A stretch of 64,000 nucleotides of DNA from NCBI GenBank assembly GCA_958510825.1, contig OY294048.1, forward strand, positions 12,975,589 to 13,039,588. Direction: 5' to 3'. This document shows, in pieces, positions 1 through 10,476 of the stretch (position 1 is the stretch's first letter; each line of letters starts with the position of its first letter). The translations under genes and the position numbers were made by a program. The stretch comes from Brachypterus glaber (lineage: Eukaryota > Arthropoda > Insecta > Coleoptera > Kateretidae). Below the pieces are notes generated by a model, which was not told the DNA's origin, ran no database searches, and worked only from the letters and a program-made list of their open reading frames with translations.

Positions 1-834
1 AAGAACAAATGATTTTTTTACTGCAAAAAAGCCACAAATTTAACACGGTATAAAATAACCCAAACACAAAATTTTGTAGAAAATTAAACTTTAAAACGAC
101 CTTGACATTTGCACGGAAAGCGTCAAGCGATTATATTTGGTTCTCTTGCCAACGCGACAGTAAAAAAGTACTAACCTGTTATGAGCCTATAAGAACACGC
201 AAAATGCGTGTGATTATGAGCTTATAAGAGTAGCAAAATAGAACAAATATATTTGGTATGGAACCAGCCTAAATGGACTTGCTTTTTTTCTAATATTATT
301 TTTGTTAGTTATTACTGGAGAAAAGATGGTTAATTTATTAGCAGGTTTATTCTTTATCTTTAAAATAATTTTTCAGCAAGAAAATAACTAAAAATCTTTT
401 TCTATTTTGCGACTCTTATAAGCTCAGTATCACACGTATTTTGCATGTTCTTATAAGCCAATAAGAGGACTGTACTTTTTTTTTCTTTTGGGTTGGCAAC
501 AGACAAAAGCCTATCACTTGACGTTTTCTGTGCATATTTCAACGTTGCTTAATTTTCTACAAAGTTTTGTGTTTAGGTTATTTTTTACCCTGTTAAAATT
601 ATGGCTTGGTTACTTGCAGTGAAAAAGAGAAGACATGACAGTACAATATATCAAAATGTCATTTGTTCTTAGAATTTTAAACATGGTGAAAACTGTAATG
701 CCAACCCGAAACAAAAATCCCTGAATCAGTCATCAATTTAAACGTAAGTTTTTTAAAATTTTAGAGCAAAGTAGAAAAAAATTGTATAAAGCACTCGTTT
801 CATATGTTATGAAACTAGTACTTTAATATACTAT
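1..834. mobile_element. Foldback-type inverted-repeat element, left end cut by the window edge
   Basis: Bases 1-245 and about 400-834 are imperfect reverse complements (for example GCAAAATGCGTGTGATTATG on the left and its diverged mirror near 432-450). They are separated by a unique spacer at 246-399. The outer end of the right arm finishes at about 832-834 with AATATACTAT. The same sequence ends or begins related copies at 35758 and 57151, so this is a dispersed family. The element lies in the Jarid2 intron upstream of the first visible exon and stops about 10 nt before that exon. No coding capacity is seen. Confidence 0.85.
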
Positions 835-844
835 AAATTAATAG

Positions 845-3800
845 GTGGAGCAAGAATATTGGAAACAAGTGTCTGCGGGTACGCAGCACATTTGCGTACA
901 CTCCGGTTCTATAGATTCGGGCGGCAGTGGCTGCGGATTCTCAGTGTCTAAGAATTCACCATTCGCGCGGCATGCTTGGAACCTGAAAGTGTTGACAAAC
1001 AGCGCCAACTCGCTTCTTCGCTCGCTCGGACCCATAATGGGCGTGACTGTGCCCACGGTGCACGTCGGGATGGTGTTCACTGCATGCTGTTGGTACAGGG
1101 ACCCACACGGCCTGCCCTGGATCGAGTATCTGCACACAGGTACGTTTATTATACTATTTATTTTTTCTGATTAAAATACGAATAATTTAGCAAAAAGTAT
1201 ATTGAGCCTGAGTTTGAATAGTTGATATTTAACACCAACCAAATTTTAATTTCGTTACATGAAAAAAAAATTACTTACCTTCTTGACAGTTGAATAGTAA
1301 TTATACCGGGTGTCCCACCAGGTTCTTGACAAGCTATATCTCCGTTATTTTAAAAGATAGAATTTTTTGCAAAAAACAGTATTAAATGGGAGCCATTGAA
1401 GTTTTTATTGACGTGTTCAAAACCACCCCTTGCTTAGCCACCCCCTTAAAACCACCCCCAACTTCTGTTTTTCAAATAGCACCCCTCCATTTTTATTAAA
1501 GAATATGCAAGTAAATGTTATTCTTAATTCAACCATGTATTATAAGTAGTGTCTTATTTCTTAAAAGGGCTCCAAATAACAACTATTATTTATTAATAAT
1601 ATTGTCCCGCCAGGTTTTAAACAGGCTATATCTCCGTTGTTTAAAAAGATAAAAAAAAAATCGAAAAAAACAAAAGTAAATGCGATTCAAAGTAGAATTT
1701 ACTGACTTATGCAAAAACTACCTCTTACTTACCCACCTTCTTGGAACCACCCCCAACTTTTGTTTTTTAAATAGCACCCCCCTATTTTTACTAAAGAATA
1801 TGAAAGCAAATTTTATTCTAAATTCAACCATATATTATAAGTGATATCTTATTTTTTAAGGGGCTCCAAAGTACAACCCCATCAGATCACAAGCAATATT
1901 TTTCATCAATTTTTTTTTCCAAAAACAAGTTAGATTATATCTAAAAGAGAACTGATTGATGTATCCAAAACCCACCCTTAATAACCCACTCTCCTGGAAC
2001 CACCTGCAACTTTATTCTAAATACCACCCTATTATTAATAAATATTAATTGTTATTTGGAGCCCCTTAAATGATAAGATACCACTTATAATACATGGTTG
2101 AATTCAGAATGAAATGTACTTTCATATGCTTTGATAAAAATGGGAGGATGCTATTTGAAAAACAAAAGTTGGGGGTGGTCTTAAAAGGGTGGGTAAGCAA
2201 GGGGTGGTTTTGGATACGTGAATAAAAACGTCAACGGCTCCCATTTAACGCTGTTTTTTGCAAAAAATGTTTTCAAATAACGGAGATATAGCTTGTCAAG
2301 AACCTGGTGGGACACTCGGTATACCAAGGTAGAGAAGACATTTTTTATAGCCGAGCGTATTAAATCTTAAGCTGCGTAGCATAGAAACGTTATTAGAATA
2401 CATTAAAGCATTTGATCTTCCATGCCTTAAGATGAAGGCTTGATTAACTAAAAATACGTTTAAAATACCCATATAAATTTTTCTTTGTCTTTTATAACTT
2501 TGAATTAGTAGTTAGTTTGCCCCACTACGAAATATTTCATTGAAAGTTTGTAATTTGTTGTACAGGTGGCTCCAAGATCTGGTACGCCATCCCAGACTCC
2601 AACAGCGAGAAGTTCCACGAAACCCTAAAGAAATTGGTGCCAAATTACTGTCGAAACAAACTACTCTGGCTCCCCTCCGACACCACGATGGTACCTCCCC
2701 ACCTCCTCACGGAAAACAACGTTTCCATGTCCCGTTTGGTGCAAGAACCGGGCCAGTTCGTGGTCGTTTTTCCGCACGCGTTCACCTCGAGCGTCAGTTC
2801 GGGCTACGTCGTGTCGGAAAGCGTTTATTTCGCGCCCGCCAATTGGCTGAAAACTGCGCGCCATCTGTTCCGGCAGTTGCGAAGTAGCTGCGAGCCTTCG
2901 ATGTTTTCGTTGGATAGGTTGGTGCTGAGTGTTGCTGCGGATAGTAGGACCAGTGTGGAAGTGCTGAGGCTGGTGAGTCCATTTAAATTACTTAATTATA
3001 GTATTTCCATTAAAGGTTTATATATTTTCTAAACCTTTCCGCTTGTAAACAATTTTTAAGTTACTAGGGAAACGCAAGATGCGCGTGCGTTGTAAGCCAA
3101 TTTGCAAAGTCCAGTTTACACAACTGTAAAAACGTGCTATTAACGAGGATATAAAATAATAATAACATATAAGCGATTTTATAAGCAAATTTGGTTTCTA
3201 CAGAAACAATTTTTATACACAGGTGTTTTTAGTAAAATTAATTAATTAATAATTAATTAAAAGTTATCCTTGTTTTCACATCAAAACATCATGGAAAGAT
3301 AATTATCGCCTTAAGGCGAGTTTGTTTACAAATTATAAATACGAAACACCGTGTAAAATAAAGTGTTTTTAGGTATCCAGTGACATAACTTCTCAGTTTA
3401 TGAAAAACAAATTATTTTGTGAGTGTATGACAACATTATATTAAAATGTTCTTATTTGGGGGTTAACGGTTGTGCATTAAAAACTGCTAAGTTTCCACAG
3501 CTATAGTTATGAAGGGCCAAAAAATATAAAACAGGAGCGTTAAGTAAACCCAAAAAATCATTAGGTAGGCCTAAAATTGTTTTAACTATTTTCATTGTAT
3601 TGAACACAATAAATTATCTTGTGCTTTTTGTCATAAAAACCCACGAATTAACACAAATTCTCATGAAAAATTGAAAGACTTATCTCAAATGAGAAGTATT
3701 TATTGGTTTATACAAAAACACTGATATATTGTATAAGGTACAGAATATAAATTTTGGCTTTTTGGTTATGTTGACGTGAAATACAAAACAAACCAAATGC

Positions 3801-4927
3801 TTTAGTGTAAGTCGGCGTTTGTAACGTATTTAGCGCCAAATAAAAAAAAAATATGGCATATTTGGAAATACTTTAGAACGCATAGTTTCTTCATCGCGCT
3901 AGGTTTTCTAGAAAAGCAAGCTCAAAAATGTTTTTTCCAGAATAAATCTAGTTTTAGATGAAAGATGGCAGAAGAATCCAAATCCGACTGTAAAGTTTAA
4001 GATGACGTATTTTTTTGTTTCTTTTTTCAACAAATTGATAATTAAATATTATATTTTTAGATTTTTGATCTCTATATCTAAATTATGTATGGATTTCTAG
4101 GAAAAGTGTTTAAATCATGAAAAATTACAATTTTTTGCGATTTTGAGCATATTTTCTGAGCATTTTTACAGAGAGGGTTCTTCAAGTGACTCTATAATCA
4201 TCTTTTTTTAGGTCACCCCCTATGTAGAAGAGATCTGTGATACGGAGAAGGCGTTCCGAAGCCAACTCCGAAGTTTCGGCATCACCCTGACGGAGAAAAT
4301 GCCGTTACCGGAGGCGCCGAAAAAGCGCAAGAGGGCGCACGGCGACGATGGCGACTACGAGTGCGAAATCTGTAGACTCAACTTATTTGTGTCAATGGTA
4401 AGTTATAACTTAGTTCCAAGGGCGTAATTTCAGGGAAAAATTAGGACGAAAGTCACCACCCCTATTTATTTTTTTGCTGCCCCTAAACAAATCTTTGCCT
4501 TCCTTTTTTTAAGATTTTTTGTCGCACTCACATCTCTACTCATTTATATAAATTTAATTATTTTTATTAGTAAACTCTACAGACATTGAAAATACTTTAT
4601 CAATAAAATACTTGGGCATAACGGTAGACCAACATCTAAATGGGTCAATCTTGTGTAGAATTAACAAAAGAGTTGAACAAATGGCCTTCATAATTTCCTT
4701 TTTTTTAGATTTTCGATACAAAAGGAGACATGACGTACTGCATTGAACACTCAATAGAGTTGCTATCAGCAAAAAAAATCGATGCTCAATTTTGCAAGTT
4801 CATGTTCACCTACGACGATGAGGAGTTGAACGGACTGACCGAAAAAATTCAAAAAACCATCGAGTTCAAAACGCAAAAAAGACAACCAAACAAATTTACT
4901 GGAATGCCCACCCTATTGGCAAAGTAA
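845..4927 (+). CDS. Jarid2: Jarid2, 3' part (JmjC domain and C-terminal zinc finger), 4 exons
   Basis: Exons 845-1139, 2566-2972, 4212-4397 and 4709-4927 join in phase (1/0/0) with GT-AG borders and give 368 residues. The 5' exons lie outside the window. The protein matches Jarid2, the PRC2-associated nuclear cofactor that helps recruit and modulate H3K27 methylation. Exons 1-2 carry the JmjC fold: [35 protein letters not shown] and FAPANWL. Exons 3-4 carry a reduced C5HC2-type zinc finger (CEIC, then YCIEH and FC) ending in TYDDEEL. Where active KDM5 enzymes have the iron-binding HxE, this protein has YRD, and the second iron histidine (usually AYHSG) is replaced by Thr in AFTSS, so it is predicted to be catalytically dead, as known for Jarid2. 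The last codons are AAA-G/TAA: TAA at 4925 may be the stop, or GTAAGT at 4924 may be a donor to a further exon. No clear AATAAA follows closely. Confidence 0.93.
1306..2319. mobile_element. Nonautonomous DNA element with long terminal inverted repeats (Jarid2 intron)
   Basis: The left end begins CCGGGTGTCCCACCAGG and continues through GCTATATCTCCGTTATT. The right end mirrors it (AATAACGGAGATATAGC ... CCTGGTGGGACACTCGG). Subterminal inverted segments (CACCCCTTGCTTAGCC and its complement near 2190) and repeated lines on CACCCCCAACTTTTGTTTTT extend the symmetry inward. The flanks read TATA on both sides, which suggests a short TA-type target duplication. No open reading frame is present. Confidence 0.85.
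2321..2395. mobile_element. Partial copy of the ACCAAGGTAGAGAAGAC short-element family
   Basis: ACCAAGGTAGAGAAGACATT followed by TTTTATAGCCGAGCGTATTAAATC matches the left half of the short inverted-repeat element at 50427-50538 and, in reverse, 45447-45509. It abuts the right end of the preceding element. Only one arm is recognisable here. Confidence 0.6.
2973..4211. other. Jarid2 intron 2 (1.24 kb)
   Basis: Intron between GTGAGT at 2973 and the acceptor AG at 4210-4211. It is AT-rich, with a short palindromic ATTAATTAATAATTAATTAA near 3240, and contains no transposon that I recognise and no credible open reading frame. Confidence 0.7.
4570..4698 (+). pseudogene. LINE reverse-transcriptase C-terminal relic inside Jarid2 intron 3
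   Basis: One frame reads about 43 residues without a stop and contains [13 protein letters not shown] and [11 protein letters not shown]. This is the post-RT segment of Jockey/CR1-like non-LTR elements and resembles IKYLGLNLAKHLN in the LINE fragment at 26016. It is heavily truncated at both ends. It runs almost to the acceptor of the last Jarid2 exon (AG at 4707-4708), so it supplies part of the upstream splice-site sequence. Confidence 0.6.
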
Positions 4928-5901
4928 GTTTGTTAGAAAGTAGATTTCTTGAGCAAGTCGGTTTTAAAAGAAAATGTTTAAAAGAATATCCAAAATGACA
5001 GGATTTTCTTTAACTAAAGTAATATCAGGGTGGACACGTTCTGGAAAAATCAGGAAAATATTTGGGAATTCAATACATCAGGGAAAAACTATATAAAATT
5101 GGGAAAAGAGAAGCAAAATTCCGAACTAACTATAAGTAAATTATTAGGGGATTTAAAAAAAGTGTGGCCCTGAATATACAGGGTGTTTTTTATGTTCCTA
5201 CCGATGTTCCAACTTAAAACTTTTCTGTTATGTGAGAGGTGTTAAGCACCCCAGTAAAAAAAATCACAAGATGTTTTATATAAATACGATTGTTCTAGGA
5301 TGAATTTCTGACGTGGTCAATATTAAATTGGTTGCTGTGGTAACTAGTGTACAGCAAATCCATGACTACGGACAAGAAAAGGGACAGTTTTGGCGATCTT
5401 CCGGTTTATCGTATGAATGCATATGAAAAAAAAAATATTTTTCTAAGAAAACGTCGCGTCTGCTAAAAAATTCCATCTGCTTCCAAGCTTTAAATTAACC
5501 TAAGGCCACAAAAGATCCCAGAAGGAATTCTAAGAATTTTATTTTTTCTTAGAACGTTCCGAGAATATTTATAAAACAAAGTCTGTTTGGGGAGTGATTA
5601 TGAGTATTATAGATTTCTCTTCATATGAAGTTCTAATAGGTTGTATCAACCATGACAGCACTTTGACATTTCTCATTTTTTAAATGATAATAAAAGTCGA
5701 TTAAATCTGATCGATTCTGTAAATAATATCAAACGGCAATCCAATAAAATCAAATTAAAACTCTCAAATTAAGCAGATAAGTTTAAAAAAAATGAGAAAC
5801 GTCAGTGTAAGATATCTAGATACCACCGATATAGTGGAGATTTTGTATTTTTGTCCAGAATAACCAACTCGAATATATATAGAATGAACTATTGAATCTG
5901 T
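4928..5901. other. Intergenic, mostly degenerate repeats
   Basis: This stretch follows the end of Jarid2. It holds one lone transposon-like end at about 5178 (ACAGGGTGTTTTTTATG) with no visible partner, and a weak inverted pair GACATTTCTCATTTTTTAAA (5664) / TTTAAAAAAAATGAGAAACGTC (5785). No gene is seen. Confidence 0.5.
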
Positions 5902-5922
5902 GTAGTAGTAGTAGTAGTAGTA
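5902..5922. repeat. (GTA/TAG)n microsatellite
   Basis: About seven GTA units directly precede the left end of the inverted-repeat element that follows. Confidence 0.85.
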
Positions 5923-5923
5923 G

Positions 5924-6691
5924 AGCGTCAAACTGGCTCTATATTTTACCGGAAAAAAAGCCCATAACTCCGAAACTGAGCATTTTTAAACAGGATTATT
6001 CAGAAATAAGGTACAAAATTTTAAGGGGTGATTCTAGGTCCAAAAATATAAAAAAATATATATAAAGGTTGGTGCGGAAATGAGCCCTAGGGGAGTTACG
6101 GCCCTCCTAAGGGTACATTTGAAAAGTAGTTTTTATTTAATATCTCTGGAACCCCATGAACTACAGTAACGTTTTTTTTGTATATGCCTTAATATTGATA
6201 AAGCCTATCCTTTTGTGTAATTTTTATTTGATAATTTTAACCAGGGACGTAAAAAATGGGGGGGGGGTGCCACTTTTTTGCCCTAAACTATTTTATCTGT
6301 AGACTTTTTGACAATAAAATATAATTCTTTAATAAAAAATACATAAAAAAGGTACTCTTTATGTAACACCGTAGGGCCAACCGTTCTCGAGAAAATTTTA
6401 GTTCAAGAGAAAATTTCACGTTTTGAGCATCCAAAATAGAATACTACAGGGTTATTCTATATTAAAAACTGAAAAAAAAACCTCGTATGCATCTAGGCTC
6501 GAAAATGCACGAAAACTACTTTTTCAGATGACCAACCTTTATAGGAACTTTTTTTATATTTTTGGACCTATACTCACCCCTTAAAATTTTGTACCTTATT
6601 TCTGAATTAACCTGTATAAATGTTTTTACGCAAAATGCTTAGTTTTCAGATATGGGCATTTGGCCGGTAAAATCATAGCCAGTCCGACGCT
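5924..6691. mobile_element. Inverted-repeat element, CAGGRTTATTCAGAAATAAG family
   Basis: The left arm (AGCGTCAAACTGGC ... TTTTACCGG ... TTATTCAGAAATAAGG) is mirrored on the right (CCTTATTTCTGAATTAACC ... CCGGTAAAA ... GCCAGTCCGACGCT). A second, inner inverted pair surrounds GAGCCCTAGGGGAGTTACGG. Related ends occur at 9911-12193, 17240-17426 and 28100-28200. It is noncoding and nonautonomous. The centre carries a G run followed by TGCCACTTTTTTGCCC. Confidence 0.85.
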
Positions 6692-6872
6692 GGTAGTATT
6701 AATGGTTATTTAAAATAATTTATAATGTATCTTTTACATTGTCTTGATGGGTTATTATAGAAATTTTAAATTTATACTCTTCATGATGAGTTATCATAGG
6801 CACTTTTTTTAGTTATTTATTATTTATTTTTATCAAATATATAAAGGTTCTTCAAATAAGTCTTGATAATCT

Positions 6873-7076
6873 TGTGCCATGATCTTGTTACACCCGGTAT
6901 TTTGGATTATGAAAAATTATTGAAAAATTTTGATGAAGAGACTGAAAGTTTTGGATTTTTGGAAGTAAGTACTTGATTTATATTAAAAACTAATCCAAAA
7001 CTTTCAGTCTCTTCATCAAAAATTTTTAATATTTTTTCATAATCCAAAATACCGGGTGTAACAAGATCATGGCACA
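6873..7076. mobile_element. Foldback element, about 204 bp, nearly perfect hairpin
   Basis: TGTGCCATGATCTTGTTACA at 6873 is mirrored by TGTAACAAGATCATGGCACA ending at 7076. Pairing continues through CCCGGTATTTTGGATTATG and the AAGAGACTGAAAGTTTTGG segment, leaving a short AT-rich loop around 6960-6990. Both arms are almost identical, which points to a young MITE. It has no coding capacity. Confidence 0.9.
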
Positions 7077-7490
7077 CCCCCTTTTTTCTTTATTTTAGAA
7101 ATTAGAGATTTCAAATTTAAAACATTTCTTATTGCCATAAAACGTCAACTTTTAACATAAAAAGTACATTTAACTCACTTCCGGTTTAACCGGAAATGAC
7201 ATTAACTTTCGATTTTTAAATGAATCCTTTTGATTTTTACATATTTCGATTCTACGCTTCGTTCTGAGTACAATGATACCAAAAAAGTGACGTTTTAAAT
7301 GTCATGATTACTTAAAATGACTCAAAATGCTCGAAGTAAATATATAGAAAAATACATTTACGCTGAAAACTTTATTTATAACTCACTTGCTCCATTTTAA
7401 AGGTCGCAAAAATAGTTTTTGCTCAAAAACTCATCAATCAAACCTAATAATAATTTAAAAAAAAAAAACAAAGAAACTATAAAAAAAACG

Positions 7491-7703
7491 TACAGTAGGT
7501 TGGGCTAAATGTGACACCCAGGGTAATTGTGACATGTCCTGTTATAATTCTTCTAAACAAGTTCAATCGAAATTTTACGCGCAATATTTAATACTGTCAA
7601 AAACCTAATGCCAAGGTTGGATTGGATTTAAACTTGTTTAGAAGAATTATAACAGAACATGTCACAATTACCATGGGAGTCACATTTAGCTCAATCTACT
7701 GTA
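7491..7703. mobile_element. MITE, mariner-like, TACAGTAGGTTGGGC termini
   Basis: Terminal inverted repeats of about 78 bp: TACAGTAGGTTGGGCTAAAT at the left and ATTTAGCTCAATCTACTGTA at the right. Both continue through TGTGACA and TATAATTCTTCTAAACAAG. Ends bounded by TA fit the Tc1/mariner target preference. A short unpaired centre carries GCGCAATATTTAATACTG. It is noncoding. Confidence 0.88.
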
Positions 7704-7849
7704 AAAATATCTATCAAAAAAACTAAAATTTATTAACTAAAAGCAAACCCAAACAAACGGGATTTTAGGGCGTCGCGCGCCGCCGCCCTATATAAGCTTA
7801 AATTCAAAAACTCATTCCGGCTAGTAGGTTTAGCTATCACCTTTTCATT

Positions 7850-7854
<5 letters not shown>

Positions 7855-7893
<39 letters not shown>
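7855..7893. repeat. (TA)n microsatellite
   Basis: Nineteen or so uninterrupted TA dinucleotides after a T-rich run. Confidence 0.95.
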
Positions 7894-7897
<4 letters not shown>

Positions 7898-8956
7898 ATA
7901 TTTATTTCTTTGTTTATTTATTATTGACATGTTGTCATTTTATATTTTGTTCATGACAAATTTCATCCGATGTTTCTTTTAACTGCGTTGTAAGAAATGT
8001 TTTTCTGAAAGAAAGATTATTATTGTTAAGTGGATCCATATATGGTGCCTATGATTATTATTAATTTTTTTAATGTAATTATAAACTTTATATAGTTTAT
8101 AATTCCAGTATTAACTATGAATGTGATCTAATGACGATTAATTTTGTTTAATACGAGTTTAATAGGTATTTTCATAAAATATTTTATACATATTTTTTTA
8201 TAGTTTTTTGTCATTTATTACCATTGATACGATTAGAGCACTGGATAGGCTATCTAGTGCTCTAGATACGATCAAAGTAACCATTACCAGGGACACGCAA
8301 AATTTAAATTAAAAAAAAAACTATTTTTTTAAGTAAATAAACATTGGAAACTATATTTCACTAATGGGTCTGTCATGTCGACGCTGTTATTGCAAGGTGA
8401 GTCACTTAAAACGTAAAAAAAAAAAAATTTGAAAACATATATGAATCGGTGTTTGTTAAAAGGGCGTAAGTATTTTTTTTTCAAAATTGAGTTAGATACA
8501 GTTTTATTATGGTATAGGATAGGCATATTGATTTTCGTTGAAAGGACTTTTTCCTTTTTTTTTCCTGGTCCGTAAAAAGAGTACTTTGAAGTCATAACAA
8601 ACTGGCCTACACCAGATGCTAAATAAAGAAAATTAGCAGTTGTTGACGTTTTATAATGTTCTTATTTCCTTTGATTTTTGTTAAAAGGGCGTTTTTTACA
8701 AAGTTAGGGATTTAATTACAAAAAAAACGGCTCTTCCAAGTTATGTGAAAATTTTAATATATATTAAACACTAGATTTACTTTCAACAAAAAGTGTTTTT
8801 GGACTTTTTTTTTAAACAACAACAAAAATAGGAAGTTTTTTTTAATTTCCCAAAAGTTTTACTTTAATGACTCACACCACCCTTTTAGCAAAAACCAATT
8901 TATATACACATATTTTTTTTGTCTTCAAAAAATATTTCTTTTTTCAAAAAAAGATT
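7894..8956. other. AT-rich intergenic DNA with one small hairpin
   Basis: The only structure noticed is a near-perfect palindrome at 8235-8262 (AGAGCACTGGATAG paired with CTATCTAGTGCTCT). No gene or clear transposon is recognised. Confidence 0.5.
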
Positions 8957-9507
8957 TATAGTCCATCCAATTATGCATGATAGTAGTTTAAAATTCCCGC
9001 GATTTTTAAGCTACATCATTGGTATTCCGACATTTTGTGTCAATGATTGACGGTCGTTAAAGCTAATAAAAGAAGAGAAAGTTACATACAAAAATTGTTA
9101 TACTTAATGTTATTTTGCATGGTATTGAAAAAGATACTTTTTTGGTTTATTCTTCATACACTCGCACTAAATTAGCATATTCTACATATTGTACAAACGT
9201 AAATTATATTGAACACAAGGAAAACGTCAAACTTTTAGGTTACAATTACAACTTAAGGCCTATCCAGAGGCTCGCATAACAACCATTACAAGATACATGA
9301 CGACACAACAAGCCAATCCTGGCATCGCATTCTTATGTACTATGCTTGTTATGAGAGTCTTTGGACATGCCCTTTCCAGGAAAACAGTACCGACATCTGT
9401 TAAATTTTTGATACACTACGATTTATGCATAATTATGCTATTTATGCGATCTGTGGTGTAAAACGGGCCGCGTCCCTTACTATCTTGCATAACTGGACGG
9501 AGTATAG
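8957..9507. mobile_element. Probable inverted-repeat element with TATAGTCCATCCAATTATGCA ends
   Basis: Left TATAGTCCATCCAATTATGC pairs with right GCATAACTGGACGGAGTATA. Inside is a second imperfect palindrome: GAGGCTCGCATAACAACC near 9259, mirrored by TTGTTATGAGAGTC near 9346. That palindrome recurs at 19330-19425 in the SLC35C2 intron, so a different repeat may be nested here. It is noncoding. Confidence 0.6.
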
Positions 9508-10476
9508 TAGACCTAAAATGTACCTGTATATTTCTCATATTTTTTGGTAATGTATTAAATATTCTACAAAAATAAAAAAGTTAAAAAAATATTTAAAAAA
9601 TAAAACTGTTATTTTAAAAACGATTTATTTACAAAAAAATATATAATTTACATTGTTTTATATACTCTTGATTGCTTTTAAAAAATGTAATATCTCGAGG
9701 TTTTTCCGAAATATGTTTTTATTTATCTATGGTCTATATTTTTGGGGAATTTAGCCAGTTTTATTTCAAGTTTTATTTTTAAAGGTTTCTTAAAAAACTG
9801 AAACTATATTGGTGAATTCTTAAAAAATTAACTGTGTATATGCCTTTAGTTCGCTTTAGCCTACTAAATTTAAACGGGAAAAGTCTCTAGAAATTAAAAA
9901 AATATATATACAGGGTTATTCAGAAATAAGTTCGAGAAATTTAAGACGTTTCTACGTTACAAAATATGAAAAAAGGTCCGCAAATGAGCCCTAAGGGAGC
10001 TGCGGCCCTTCGAAGATGGAATGGGGGAACAATAAAAGCACCAATACAATTTTAATGGTGCAGGGCGAATCTTTATTTAAAACTAAGCAAAAAAGTATTC
10101 TTCACCAAAACACCTAAATTTAATATTGAACGAGTAATAGCCTTTTAAAAACTAACATTTTTAGTGGCACAAGATGTTACTTCCTCTTAATTGGACTTTT
10201 GTAACGGTTGCTCCTACAGTGTTACACTATAAAATTTTTATGTATTTTTAATAAAGGAATTATATTTTTTACAAAAAATCAAAAAAAAAAATATACATAA
10301 AAATTTTTTGGGCAAAAATGTTAAGCCTTACAAATTTTGTCCATTTAGGTACGCTTCTGGATAAATTAAAAAGAATAAATTAACATAAACGTATTGCCCT
10401 TATTAATACTAGTATACTTGCAAAAGCTCGTCGCTCTAGCTTAAAGGGTACAAGAGTTATTAATTTAAAACCTTAT

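Noticed and set aside
838..1137. 99-residue minus-strand frame over Jarid2 exon 1
   Set aside because: Antisense shadow of conserved JmjC coding sequence.
7733..7930. 65-residue minus-strand frame with an Ile-Tyr repeat
   Set aside because: The repeat is the translation of the (TA)n microsatellite; there is no homology or splice context.
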